This document shows positions 53,306 to 62,299 of a stretch of 64,000 bases of DNA, piece by piece. Position 1 is the first letter of the stretch. Every line of letters begins with the position of its first letter. The notes beneath the pieces are model-generated. The model was not told the DNA's origin, ran no database searches, and saw nothing but the letters and a program-made list of their open reading frames with translations. The DNA is from 55-13 sp964501275 (GTDB lineage Bacteria > Armatimonadota > Fimbriimonadia > Fimbriimonadales > Fimbriimonadaceae), in NCBI GenBank assembly GCA_964501275.1, contig CAZCSP010000017.1:1-64000 (forward strand), given 5' to 3'. The position numbers and the translations under genes are program-made.

Positions 53306-54184
53306 CTAGTGCAGCCTCTCTACCGCAAAGGCCGCCAGCATCTCCAGCATCTGGCTCTCAATTCCCGCATCCCGAAGCGCAGAAACCGCATCTGCCACCG
53401 CCTGATCCGCTCGACGCCGGCTCTCTGGGACCCCGTACAGCGAAGGATAAGTGGCCTTCTGCCTTTCCCGATCGCTCCCTGCCGCCTTCCCCAACTGCTC
53501 GGGAGTGGAGGTTTCGTTCAGAATGTCGTCCGCAATCTGGAAGGCCAGTCCGATCTTTTGGCCATAGACCCGCAGAGCGTCCACCTGGGCTCGCGTCCCC
53601 CCGCCCAAGATGCCTCCGATCTCGCAACTTGCCGCAATCAGTGCGCCGGTTTTATGGCTGTGGATGAACTCCAGCGTCTCCGCATCCGCCGCCTTGCCCT
53701 CCGACTGCACATCCACCACCTCTCCCCCCACCAACCCGCCCGAGCCAGAGGCTTTGGTTAGGCAAAGCACGGCCTCTACCACTTGGTCAGCCGGATGGGA
53801 AGATGCGGCCAGGGATTGGAAGGCCAGGGAGAAGAGGGCATCGCCGGCCAAGATCGCCAGGGCCTCGCCATACTTCACGTGAAGCGTCGGGACCCCTCGC
53901 CGCAGGTCGTCATTGTCGATGGCGGGCAGGTCGTCGTGGATCAAGGAGAAGCAGTGGACCATTTCCAAGGCGCAGGCCGCATCCAAAACCGACTCTGCCG
54001 AAGCCCCCAGCGCCTCTGCCGAGGCCAGACATAAAATCGGCCGGAGACGCTTCCCCGGAGATAAACACGAGTAGCGCATCGCCGCATGCAAATCGGTGGG
54101 CGGAAGCTCGACGGAAGGAAGGAGTTGCCGGAGCCGTGCATCGACGGGTTCCGCGTAGGCCTTTAGTTGCAGTGGGAAGGACAC
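53306..54184 (-). CDS. ispA: Farnesyl/geranylgeranyl diphosphate synthase
   Basis: 292 residues from GTG 54184 (an ATG at 54244 would overlap the divergent gene). The first Asp-rich motif is DDLPAIDNDDLRRG; the second is DDILNETS with the fifth Asp of DDxxD replaced by Asn. GKRLRP and the His-rich GGEVVDVQSEGK positions are typical. It condenses isopentenyl units into C15-C20 chains for isoprenoids. Confidence 0.9.
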   Translation of the reverse strand: MSFPLQLKAYAEPVDARLRQLLPSVELPPTDLHAAMRYSCLSPGKRLRPILCLASAEALGASAESVLDAACALEMVHCFSLIHDDLPAIDNDDLRRGVPTLHVKYGEALAILAGDALFSLAFQSLAASSHPADQVVEAVLCLTKASGSGGLVGGEVVDVQSEGKAADAETLEFIHSHKTGALIAASCEIGGILGGGTRAQVDALRVYGQKIGLAFQIADDILNETSTPEQLGKAAGSDRERQKATYPSLYGVPESRRRADQAVADAVSALRDAGIESQMLEMLAAFAVERLH

Positions 54185-54233
54185 CGTCTGGAGTCTACCA
54201 GCGGAAAAATCGGGTTCTTGGTATCCTGTCCAA

Positions 54234-55508
54234 ATGGCGGTCATTCGTCCTTTTCAAGGGTTGCGCTACAGTGCTGAGGCAGGGTCGTTAGGAATCCTAA
54301 CCGCACCTCCCTACGATGTTATCAACGAAGATGAGCGGATCAGTTTTCTGGAGAGAAGTCCGCACAACATCGTCCACCTGACCCTTCCCGAGCAGAAGGC
54401 CGACGACCGGAGTAAGTTTGTGAAATACGCGCGGAGCGCAGCGGACTTGGCGGAGTGGCGGCGCGACGGGACTCTGCTCCTGGAGGACAAGCCCGCGATC
54501 TATCGCTATGAGCAGAGATTCAATCTGCCCCACTTTGGCGATCTCACCCGAACCTCGATCATCGCCCTCATCAAGACCGAGCCCTATGAGAGCGGCGTCG
54601 TTCTTCCCCACGAGCAGACGTTTCCCAAGCACAAGGAAGACCGCCTCCGGATTCTGGAAGCCACGCGCGCCCACTTGGAGAGCATCTTTGGCCTCTTTGA
54701 AGACCCGGATGGGCATATCCACAGCGCGATCCTGAAGTCGCCTGCCGAAGGCGCCGTAGAGACGATCAGCGACGACGGCACGACCCAAAAGCTGGAAGCG
54801 ATCACCGACCCCTCCACCGTCAACCATCTAGTCGGCTTGTTGGGGGATCGCAAAGTCTGGATCGCCGACGGGCACCATCGCTACGAAACCGCTAGGACTT
54901 TCCGCGAAAATTTGGGCGAACGGGACGGTTTGGTCGCCGAAGACTTTATGATGATCGCCCTTAGCTCGATGTCCGACCCTGGGCTCGTGCTGCTGCCGAC
55001 CCACCGAGTGCTGACCGACATCCCCGTCGACGAGCCCACCATGATGTCGCGCCTGGGCGAACTGTTCCATATGCGTGGGACCCACAACTCCCGCTTGATG
55101 GAGGCCATCGAGGCGGAAAAACAGAGCGGTCGGCTGGCTTTCGGCTTGGCTCTGGAAGGTGGCGATGGCTATGTTCTGGAGGCCAAAGATCCCGAGCGAC
55201 TGTATGCGATGGTGCCCGGAACCCACAGTGACGACCTTCGCAAGCTGGATGTGACCATCCTCCACAGCGTCATCTTCGACCAGCTTCTGGCGATTCCCGG
55301 TTTGGACTCCATCAAGTACACCCGCGACTCCCACCAGGCGACGACCTGGGTGAACGAGGGGGACAAGGCGGGGTTCCTGATGACGCCGCCTACGGTGGAC
55401 GACATGCGGCGGATTGCGTTGGCCGGAGAGAAAATGCCGCAGAAGAGCACCTACTACTTCCCCAAGATTCTGAGCGGGCTGGTGCTCTGGAGCCTGAACG
55501 ACTTCTAG
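54234..55508 (+). CDS. DUF1015 family protein
   Basis: 424 residues. The family is recognised by IRPFQGLRYS at the N-terminus, PPYDVI, and IADGHHRYETARTFRENLG in the middle. Some members are ATP/ADP-dependent serine kinases (SerK type); that role is not shown here. The stop lies three bases from the MBL gene start. Confidence 0.88.
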   Translation: MAVIRPFQGLRYSAEAGSLGILTAPPYDVINEDERISFLERSPHNIVHLTLPEQKADDRSKFVKYARSAADLAEWRRDGTLLLEDKPAIYRYEQRFNLPHFGDLTRTSIIALIKTEPYESGVVLPHEQTFPKHKEDRLRILEATRAHLESIFGLFEDPDGHIHSAILKSPAEGAVETISDDGTTQKLEAITDPSTVNHLVGLLGDRKVWIADGHHRYETARTFRENLGERDGLVAEDFMMIALSSMSDPGLVLLPTHRVLTDIPVDEPTMMSRLGELFHMRGTHNSRLMEAIEAEKQSGRLAFGLALEGGDGYVLEAKDPERLYAMVPGTHSDDLRKLDVTILHSVIFDQLLAIPGLDSIKYTRDSHQATTWVNEGDKAGFLMTPPTVDDMRRIALAGEKMPQKSTYYFPKILSGLVLWSLNDF

Positions 55509-55511
55509 TCT

Positions 55512-56315
55512 ATGACCATACAACTTCTGGGAACGGGTGCCGCCGATGGCGTTCCGCCGATGTTTACGGCGAACCGCCTTGGCGACCGGTCGTTCGGTCC
55601 CGACAGCCGGGACTACCGAACCCGGGCCGCCGCCCTCATCGACGGGCGCCTCAAGATCGACCTGGGCCCCGACACCATGGCCCAGAACCAGCGGTTCTCC
55701 ATCGACCCCACGCTTTGGGACGCCATTATCTTCACCCACAGCCACGAAGACCACTTCACCGCCAGCGAAATCCAATACGCGCTCTACCCCTTCAACCCCA
55801 ACGAATACGCTCCCTTCACCATCTATTCCAACCCCACGGTGAAGATGCTCATCGAGTCCCGCTATCCCGATTGGCCCCTGGAACTGATCCAGACCAAGCT
55901 CTACGAAACCATCTCCATCGGCGACTACCGCATGACCCCCGTGAGAGCCAAACACGCCGAGCCCGAGGAATGCCAGAACCTGATCTTCGAGAAGGAAGGC
56001 AAAACCCTGGGCTACATGACCGACACAGGCTGGTGGCCCGACCTTACTTGGGAGTATTTGGAAGGTGTGAAATTGGACGCGATGGTGATCGAATGCACCG
56101 ACGGACTGGTAGACAGCGGCTACGACGGCCACCTGGCGCTCTGGGAGTTGGAGAAGGTGCTTGAGAAGTTGCACCAGATAGGCACCGTGAACTCAAACAC
56201 CCCCATCTTCACCACCCACCACAGCCACCTCGGCGGCTCCCATGAAGAGTTGACGGAGGCGATGAAGCCGTTGGGCGTCGCGCCGGGTTATGATGGGTTG
56301 AAGATTGAGGTATAG
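55512..56315 (+). CDS. MBL-fold metallo-hydrolase (PhnP-like)
   Basis: 267 residues. The motif THSHEDH binds the metals; LLGTGAADGVPPMF near the start and FTTHHSHLGG near the end are of the PhnP / phosphodiesterase type. It may cut cyclic phosphates, but no phosphonate genes are nearby. It follows the DUF1015 gene by three bases. Confidence 0.85.
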   Translation: MTIQLLGTGAADGVPPMFTANRLGDRSFGPDSRDYRTRAAALIDGRLKIDLGPDTMAQNQRFSIDPTLWDAIIFTHSHEDHFTASEIQYALYPFNPNEYAPFTIYSNPTVKMLIESRYPDWPLELIQTKLYETISIGDYRMTPVRAKHAEPEECQNLIFEKEGKTLGYMTDTGWWPDLTWEYLEGVKLDAMVIECTDGLVDSGYDGHLALWELEKVLEKLHQIGTVNSNTPIFTTHHSHLGGSHEELTEAMKPLGVAPGYDGLKIEV

Positions 56316-56586
56316 GCCGGCGGGTAGAGAGCTAGCCTCAGGGCTGGCAACCTGCGGCAGGCGAAGATTCGTGGCAAACGCGCCCTGAGGCAGACTGAAA
56401 CCCTCTTCGCCCTGCAACCGCCGAGCAATAAGAGATTGTCAGTGTAATTTCCCATCACCAGTTTAGGTTCAAAAAGCCAAAGCGCATGCTGGTGGATTAA
56501 TGATTCACGCAACGGTTCAAAAAAAAGTCCACAAATCAGAAACAATGTGATAAGATACGATTGCTATGGTTAACTAAGCTCGCTCG

Positions 56587-57081
56587 TTGATTTTGCCAGT
56601 ATCTGCTCTTGCCCCATTTGTGCTTGGATTCGCGCTAGCGGCCGTGAAGTCGCCTACTGAAATGGTTACTCAACTCCCCCCAGTGTCAACACAACCTGAT
56701 TTCTGGCCAAAGGATGTGGTCGTGTCAAGCCAGCCAGTAAGTTTCTGCGCTTGCGATGGCGTTGATGAGGAGGTTGAAGTTGAGTTCACGTTACCAACAG
56801 GTATTCAGTTCACAGGCAACTGCACATCTTCTGGGTGTGAATTTATACCTGTGGGCTCAACGGATGAAGAGTTCGTCATTATTGTTCCTGCGAATCATTG
56901 CGTCGATGGAGTTACAGTTCATATGAAGACGGACGCACCGATAGTCATCTGCACGGAAGATTCACATTGTCCAACAGGCTTCTTCCCAGGCACGCACTAC
57001 GAAATCAGACTTCACACTATCCCTTGCGCTGAACCAGAGGAGCCAGAAACAGAAGCGAATTGTGGAGGTTGCACAAGATGA
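56587..57081 (+). CDS. Cysteine-rich exported orphan protein
   Basis: 164 residues from TTG 56587, without a clear ribosome site. The N-terminus (ILPVSALAPFVLGFALAAV) is hydrophobic. The mature part carries ten cysteines (CAC, NC, GC, HC, IC, HC, PC, NC, GC), suggesting disulfide bonds outside the cell. Base composition and codon use are AT-rich compared with neighbours. Its stop overlaps the next start as ATGA. I do not recognise it. Confidence 0.55.
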   Translation: MILPVSALAPFVLGFALAAVKSPTEMVTQLPPVSTQPDFWPKDVVVSSQPVSFCACDGVDEEVEVEFTLPTGIQFTGNCTSSGCEFIPVGSTDEEFVIIVPANHCVDGVTVHMKTDAPIVICTEDSHCPTGFFPGTHYEIRLHTIPCAEPEEPETEANCGGCTR

Positions 57082-58262
57082 CCATTCTAGCCTTGGGCCT
57101 GTTGGGGATTGTTGCTATGCCACAACAGGTTATCATCAAAAAACACTCGCCCCAAAAAGTCGACACTGAGGCAAGGATTGAAATTTGGAATAAATCACTA
57201 AAGCAACTAAGTATTCAACTAGGTGGCAGAATTGTCTTTGAAGTCGACCTGAAACTCAATCCGCCGACCATAGGTAGTAATCAGCTGGGTGAGGATGATC
57301 TCTGGTTGGTTGCGGCTGCCTCGCGGACAGAATATGAAAAAATAGCTGAAATAGTAGGCTTTTTTAGGCAACCACCGACAGCTAGCCAACTAGCCCAGCG
57401 TCAGGAAGCCTTACTGAACTGGCTTCAAACGCTAACAAAGCCTATCACTCCTGGACAAGTCAAGATCGATTCCAAGAACCTCCCCGAGGATATAAAAGAG
57501 ACATTCTACTCGGAGATTCTACGCTCAAGACCAGACTTGCTGGGAGCTGCACTCCAAGGTACCAATAAGCAGGCAATTCATATCTCGATGTATCCCCGAA
57601 TCACATACATAGATCCGGCAAATGGTTCTCGTAAAACTATACCCCTGCTTAGTGAAATACCACGTATTGAACCCCCAAAGCCTGTTGTCGCCAAAGCCAG
57701 AAGGCAAAATGGGGTGGCGATTTCCAGTCCTTTAGATTTCGGCGAAGGAAGCTGTCTCACATTAGGCGAATTTGCAAAAAGGGCAACCAGCGCTTTCAAC
57801 CGACCATTCGTTTTAGACTCACGAGTTTCAGATCGCATTGTTTTTGCGAGCGGTCAAATGTCGCTAAACTCATGCAGAACCGTCCTGAAGCATTTAACAA
57901 CGGTCGTCCCGGTTACAGAAAAATTTGATGCTAACAGCCATGCAGAAACCAAGAAAGAATTGATCTCTCAGATTGTCAGTAGTTTATTCAAAGCCCATAA
58001 GATAGGGGGGCTCAATGCTGAAGACTTTACAAACGGAAAGCAGCTATTGGCCTCTGAGATAGCCGAGCGATTTCCCAATATCGCCGATTACCTGAAGAGG
58101 GTTGGACTTCCAAGCAATGCCGTTGTCCGGTTGAGCACAGGGCTTGAGATATCTACAAACATGGGCGGAACTGGACGCAGCTTGGGTTCTGTTAGGTCCG
58201 ATTCAGGACACAGTATCCCTGTCTCAATGTCCCCTATCACGTCAATCGTGATTACGCCATAG
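57078..58262 (+). CDS. AT-rich exported orphan protein
   Basis: 394 residues from ATG 57078, GGAGG upstream. It has a signal-like N-terminus (MTILALGLLGIVAMPQQ). The C-terminal third has a secretin-like feel (SCLTLGEFAKRATSAFNRPFVLDSRVSDRIVFASGQMSLNSCRTVLKHL) that recalls STN/secretin N-domains, but this is weak. Coupled to the Cys-rich gene and AT-rich like it. Ends before a good terminator. Confidence 0.6.
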   Translation: MTILALGLLGIVAMPQQVIIKKHSPQKVDTEARIEIWNKSLKQLSIQLGGRIVFEVDLKLNPPTIGSNQLGEDDLWLVAAASRTEYEKIAEIVGFFRQPPTASQLAQRQEALLNWLQTLTKPITPGQVKIDSKNLPEDIKETFYSEILRSRPDLLGAALQGTNKQAIHISMYPRITYIDPANGSRKTIPLLSEIPRIEPPKPVVAKARRQNGVAISSPLDFGEGSCLTLGEFAKRATSAFNRPFVLDSRVSDRIVFASGQMSLNSCRTVLKHLTTVVPVTEKFDANSHAETKKELISQIVSSLFKAHKIGGLNAEDFTNGKQLLASEIAERFPNIADYLKRVGLPSNAVVRLSTGLEISTNMGGTGRSLGSVRSDSGHSIPVSMSPITSIVITP

Positions 58263-58399
58263 AGCTCTGACCATGGTCAAGTGACCAGATATTGGCTCTC
58301 TACCTCAAGGTGCGCATACAGCAAACTGAGGCTTATAGCCTGTCTTGCACCTCTACTTTGAGGTCCACGCACTCCCCATACGTTCACCCCCACCCTAAA

Positions 58400-58433
58400 T
58401 CCCTCGCCCCATCAAGGGGGAGGGACTTTTTTT
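58400..58433 (+). terminator. Rho-independent terminator
   Basis: TCCCT...CCCC (58400-58410) pairs with GGGG...AGGGA (58417-58425) and is followed by CTTTTTTT. It ends the AT-rich gene pair. Confidence 0.75.
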
Positions 58434-58446
58434 GTTCTGTTCCAAT

Positions 58447-59397
58447 TTACAATCTCCAGCCCCTCACCACCGGAAACAGGTCGCTGGCCACCAGATGCAC
58501 CGCCACCCACAAGGTGAACCATTGGATTCCCAGAACGGGAGTTAGCCACCGGAGCGACGACTGGTGCGCCACGGCATAGCCGCAAGCCACTATCACCAGG
58601 TTCACCGCCAAGATCGCGAGGGGAGTTAATAGCCCATCCTTTGACCGGCTTCGGGCGAAGAAGTAGCTTCCCAGATAGTGGAAGTAACTCCCCGCCGCGA
58701 TGTGAAAGACATAGACGCCGGTCAGGAATTGGGGACCGGCGTAGCGGCTGTAGGTTCCCCACACCATCGCCTCCGCCACAAAGAACAGGGACAGCAACGG
58801 GTTCCGAACGTTGCCCGTCGCCAGGCTCTTCCAGCCCCCGAACACCAGCACCACCGCCCCCAGCGCCAATGAAGTTCCCCACAGCGCCCAGGAGCTTGAA
58901 TTGATGTCGCCGACGTTCATCAGGACCACGCTCAGCCAGCCGAAGGTCAGAAGAGGCTGATAGGAGGAGAGCCACCGGACCAGGGTCGATGCGGGAGAGC
59001 CTCGCTTGCCCTCAAACGACTGCTCCGCCTTGATAAAGTGGTCGATGAAATAGACCCACACTACCGCGCCAAACGCAGCCACCCCACTGACCCATTGCAA
59101 ACCGACCAACACCGAGATAGTCAGCAGAAGGCAGGCTCCATAGGCAAGGAGCCGCCCGTTCCGATGCCCATCCCGAATCCGCGCCAAGGCACTCCCTTGG
59201 CCCCGAAACGCAAACAAAAAATGAGCCCACCCTGCCCACGCCACACAGGCGTAAACGTTCGCCACCTCGGGAGAAAACTCCCCGCTGTGCGCCTCCGGCA
59301 CCAGTTGGAAGGGTAGCGCAAACGTCAGGCCGATGAGCAGAAAAGTCAGGCCGAGGACGACCGCCGGTTGGGATGGGGATTGCGTCGTTTCTGCCAT
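58447..59397 (-). CDS. Polytopic membrane protein of unknown function
   Basis: 316 residues with about eight to nine hydrophobic segments (LGLTFLLIGLTFALPFQL; LLAYGACLLLTISVLVGLQW; FGAVVWVYFIDHFI). Scattered His residues (YFIDHFI, YVFHIAAGSYFHYLG) could bind a metal or heme, which is speculative. No family recognised. Confidence 0.65.
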   Translation of the reverse strand: MAETTQSPSQPAVVLGLTFLLIGLTFALPFQLVPEAHSGEFSPEVANVYACVAWAGWAHFLFAFRGQGSALARIRDGHRNGRLLAYGACLLLTISVLVGLQWVSGVAAFGAVVWVYFIDHFIKAEQSFEGKRGSPASTLVRWLSSYQPLLTFGWLSVVLMNVGDINSSSWALWGTSLALGAVVLVFGGWKSLATGNVRNPLLSLFFVAEAMVWGTYSRYAGPQFLTGVYVFHIAAGSYFHYLGSYFFARSRSKDGLLTPLAILAVNLVIVACGYAVAHQSSLRWLTPVLGIQWFTLWVAVHLVASDLFPVVRGWRL

Positions 59398-59827
59398 AAG
59401 CGAATGAGGAGTTTACTGAGATGGTTGGTTCAGCCAGAGCGTCTGCGGGTCCCGACTTTCTCGGACTTCCATCGAGCCCTTTCGGTGGCCCTCTGTGTCT
59501 TTCGGTGGTTTTTCCAATTGGCCAGAGATGAAACCACCGAGGGCCGCAGAGGACCACCGAAAGCGTTACCCATCGCCGCAGCTTCTGCGGTTTTCGCATC
59601 CATCTGTGAATCTCAGCGTCATCTGTGGTTTAAGCGCATCAGATGAGCAGGGAAAATCAATGCGCAGAAAAACCTGCGGCTTTTAGCAAATCAAGGCCGT
59701 CCTGAACATTGGCCAAAGGATTGGCGGGCGCTGAGGCTAGGATGGCCCATACCCTCTCTGGGGAATGTAGCTTGTGAGATGTGGATTGTGTCGCTTGCCT
59801 CACAAAAGCACAGACCACAATCCACAT
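59398..59827. other. Non-coding interval with two inverted repeats
   Basis: No gene seen. A 33-base imperfect inverted repeat occupies 59479-59511 and 59531-59563 (CTTTCGGTGGCCCTCTGTGT begins the left arm; about 28 of 33 match). ATGTGGATTGTG (59779-59790) pairs perfectly with CACAATCCACAT (59816-59827) directly after the deacetylase stop and may be its terminator. Words such as CATCTGTGAATCTCAG occur at 59601. Confidence 0.6.
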
Positions 59828-60766
59828 TTAAGGCGCAACCCATGGCTTGACTTGGCCCTTTTCCAGCTTGTCCAGCCAATCATCCAACCCAAACGGACCC
59901 TCGCAGGCCTGGATTCTGGGAATGCGGGTGGGGTCGAACTTTTCTGAGTTGGGCGGCGGGGCGGGGTTGGCTCCTACTAGGAATGACGCCTTCATCTGAT
60001 ACTCCTTGCCCTGGTAGGTAAAGGACTTCAGGAGCGACCGGTTCTTAGGAGAGATACCCAGAGGCAGGGCCAGGTACTCGGGATTGCCGCCATAGGGCTC
60101 CAAGAGCTTAAAGGACCCCGCCAACTCCTCTTTCACCTTCTCGTCCATCAACTTGCTGAGGTTGGGGTGGCTGATCGTGTGGTTGGCAACCTCGCCGCCC
60201 CAGGACTTAATCAGCTCGATCTTCTTCGCCCGATGCTCCGGCTGGCCCCAGAGTTGGGGGAGGACGAAGAAGACGGCTTTAGCCGGGAAGTCGGGGTGCT
60301 TTTCCGAGAATGCCTTCAGAATGCCCAGCCCACAGTTGGGATCGAGTTCGCCATCGGGGCCAAAGACGACCTGCGTAGGGTTGGCGTCGTCAAAGGTGAG
60401 AATGACAGGAGAAGCGCCGGGAGGCAGATTGAACTCGCCCGAGAGATACTCGGTAACGTTTATCGGGCGGAAGCCCAGCTTGTATAGCCGCTCCAGATCG
60501 CGCTTCATCAGAGCCGGGGAGCGTTCCATCGTGGTCTTGCCTTCCCGGATGTGGTGGTATTCCGCGACAAAAACGACGCCATTTGGATTTGCAGGGCGAT
60601 GCGAGACCCTTTTTAGCGGTACCTTATCAGGAGCAGAAGCAGGCGGGTTTGCGGGGGCTTCGACCTTTTCCTCCGCCTTGCCGACGACCGGTTCGCTTTT
60701 GCCACACCCCAACCCGCCGAGGGCAATTGCCACGGCACAAACGATATGAAAGGAAAGCTTTGGCAT
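59828..60766 (-). CDS. Polysaccharide deacetylase lipoprotein
   Basis: 312 residues. The lipobox LGGLGCGK (Cys21) and Pro/Glu-rich linker lead to a NodB-like domain: VILTFDDANPT (catalytic Asp), ANHTISHPNLS (metal-binding His) and later PLGISPK. It removes acetyl groups from cell-wall or other glycans. Its start overlaps the start of the divergent gene by 21 bases. Confidence 0.85.
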   Translation of the reverse strand: MPKLSFHIVCAVAIALGGLGCGKSEPVVGKAEEKVEAPANPPASAPDKVPLKRVSHRPANPNGVVFVAEYHHIREGKTTMERSPALMKRDLERLYKLGFRPINVTEYLSGEFNLPPGASPVILTFDDANPTQVVFGPDGELDPNCGLGILKAFSEKHPDFPAKAVFFVLPQLWGQPEHRAKKIELIKSWGGEVANHTISHPNLSKLMDEKVKEELAGSFKLLEPYGGNPEYLALPLGISPKNRSLLKSFTYQGKEYQMKASFLVGANPAPPPNSEKFDPTRIPRIQACEGPFGLDDWLDKLEKGQVKPWVAP

Positions 60767-61912
60767 TGGTCTGTTCTTGGACTCCTCGCGCTGGCGGGAT
60801 GCTCCTCCAATAAACCCGATCCGTCGGCCATCTCGCCTACGATCGGCTCAATCGACACGCCTCCGGCGGTAGAAAAACCGGTCGAGGAGGAAAAGAGTCC
60901 GCGCCTCAAGTTTGAAAAACCCGAGCACGTCCGAGGCATCTACCTAACCGCCTGGTCGGCCGGGGGCAAGACCAAGCGAGCCAACACCATCGCGATGATC
61001 AAGCGCACCGAACTCAACGCGGTGGTGATCGACGTTCGGGACAGCGGGAACATGTACTGGAAAACGGAGATCCCCTTGGCCAAAGAAGCGAACGCCGATC
61101 GCATCGCCATCCTGAATCCCGAGAAGGTCATGTCCGACTTCCACGCGGCGGGCATCTATCCCATCGCCCGCATCGCCTGCTTCCGGGACGTGCATGTGCC
61201 GAAGAAGCGCCCCGATTTGGCGGTCAAACTCTCCACTGGCGGACTCTGGAAAGATCGAAGCGGGCACACCTGGCTCGATCCGTACAACAAGAAGAACTGG
61301 GACTACATCGCCGAGACAGTGGAGTTCGCCTTGGACCAAGGCTTCCCCGAAATCCAACTCGACTACGTTCGCTTCCCCAGCGAAGGCAAAGCCTCCACCC
61401 AGGTCTTCCCCGCCAAAAAGTCCTACGGGGATGGCAACGCCCGGCCAGACGACGTGATCGCGGAGTTCAGTGAGTTCATCGGCCAGAAGGTCCGGGATCG
61501 CGGAGGCGTGTACTCGGCGGATATCTTTGGCATCATCTCCTCGGGCAAGAGCGACCAGGGGATCGGGCAGACTTTGGAGAAGGTGGCGGAGCCGTTCGAC
61601 CTTATCTGCCCGATGGTCTACCCCTCGCACTACGCCAAGGGCGAGTACGGCATCAAGGACCCTAACACCCAGCCTTATGCCATCGTAAGCAAGAGCTTGG
61701 CCGACTACAAGAAGCGCCTCCCCGACGCCCACATCCGGCCTTGGCTGCAAGACTTCTTTGGCTACACCGCCGCCTCGGTGAAGGCCCAGATCAAGGCCGC
61801 CAAAGAGCTTGGCTATGAGGAGTATCTGCTCTGGAACGCAAGCAACAAGTACACCGAGGCGGCCGTGAAGGACAACTCAAAGCTGGTGCCGAAGCCCAAA
61901 CAGACACCGTAA
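60746..61912 (+). CDS. DUF4015 putative glycoside hydrolase lipoprotein
   Basis: 388 residues. Lipobox LALAGCSS (Cys19), acidic linker, then the DUF4015 TIM barrel: EHVRGIYLTAWSAGG, AVVIDVRDSGNMYW, IQLDYVRFPSEG, SADIFGIISS and FDLICPMVYPSHY. The function is predicted as a glycosidase of surface polysaccharide. The start codons of this and the divergent deacetylase gene overlap. Confidence 0.85.
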   Translation: MKGKLWHWSVLGLLALAGCSSNKPDPSAISPTIGSIDTPPAVEKPVEEEKSPRLKFEKPEHVRGIYLTAWSAGGKTKRANTIAMIKRTELNAVVIDVRDSGNMYWKTEIPLAKEANADRIAILNPEKVMSDFHAAGIYPIARIACFRDVHVPKKRPDLAVKLSTGGLWKDRSGHTWLDPYNKKNWDYIAETVEFALDQGFPEIQLDYVRFPSEGKASTQVFPAKKSYGDGNARPDDVIAEFSEFIGQKVRDRGGVYSADIFGIISSGKSDQGIGQTLEKVAEPFDLICPMVYPSHYAKGEYGIKDPNTQPYAIVSKSLADYKKRLPDAHIRPWLQDFFGYTAASVKAQIKAAKELGYEEYLLWNASNKYTEAAVKDNSKLVPKPKQTP

Positions 61913-61939
61913 GTTGTGTAAGCTTGGTTGGCGAAGGCG

Positions 61940-62299
61940 ATGATGATCGATACCAACTCTCTGAGACAGGCCCGCCAGCGAGGAGTTCTGCTGGCGGCCA
62001 AGACCTTTAATCTCTCCAAGCAACTGCCCCCTGACCAGGCGCAGCTGGCGGCCCAGCTTCGACGATCCTGCCGCGTATCCTGCGCCACCCTTGCCGGGGC
62101 CTCGGCTTATCGCGAGGATAAAGCCCGGTTTCTGGGCCGCTTGGGCATCAGTTTCGGCGAGGCGGTGGAGGCGAAGTATTGGCTCCTGTATGCCAAGGAG
62201 CGCCGCTATCTCTCCCACGACCAGATCCAACCGGCTCTTCTCGACTTCGATATGTTGTTCATGCTGATGAGTGCGGTGGTTCGCCGGGCCGGCATGTAG
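61940..62299 (+). CDS. Four-helix bundle protein (S23/IVP-like)
   Basis: 119 residues. The segments LAAKTFNLSKQLPPDQAQLAAQLRRSCRVSCATLAGASAYREDKARFLGRLGISFGEAVEAKYWL and LDFDMLFMLMSAVVRRAG match the TIGR02436 four-helix bundle family, once thought to be ribosomal. The family's role is unknown. It abuts the methyltransferase gene with no gap. Confidence 0.82.
   Translation: MMIDTNSLRQARQRGVLLAAKTFNLSKQLPPDQAQLAAQLRRSCRVSCATLAGASAYREDKARFLGRLGISFGEAVEAKYWLLYAKERRYLSHDQIQPALLDFDMLFMLMSAVVRRAGM

Noticed and set aside
54828..56174. 448-residue minus-strand ORF over DUF1015 and MBL genes
   Set aside because: It spans two well-identified plus-strand genes; composition is that of a shadow frame.
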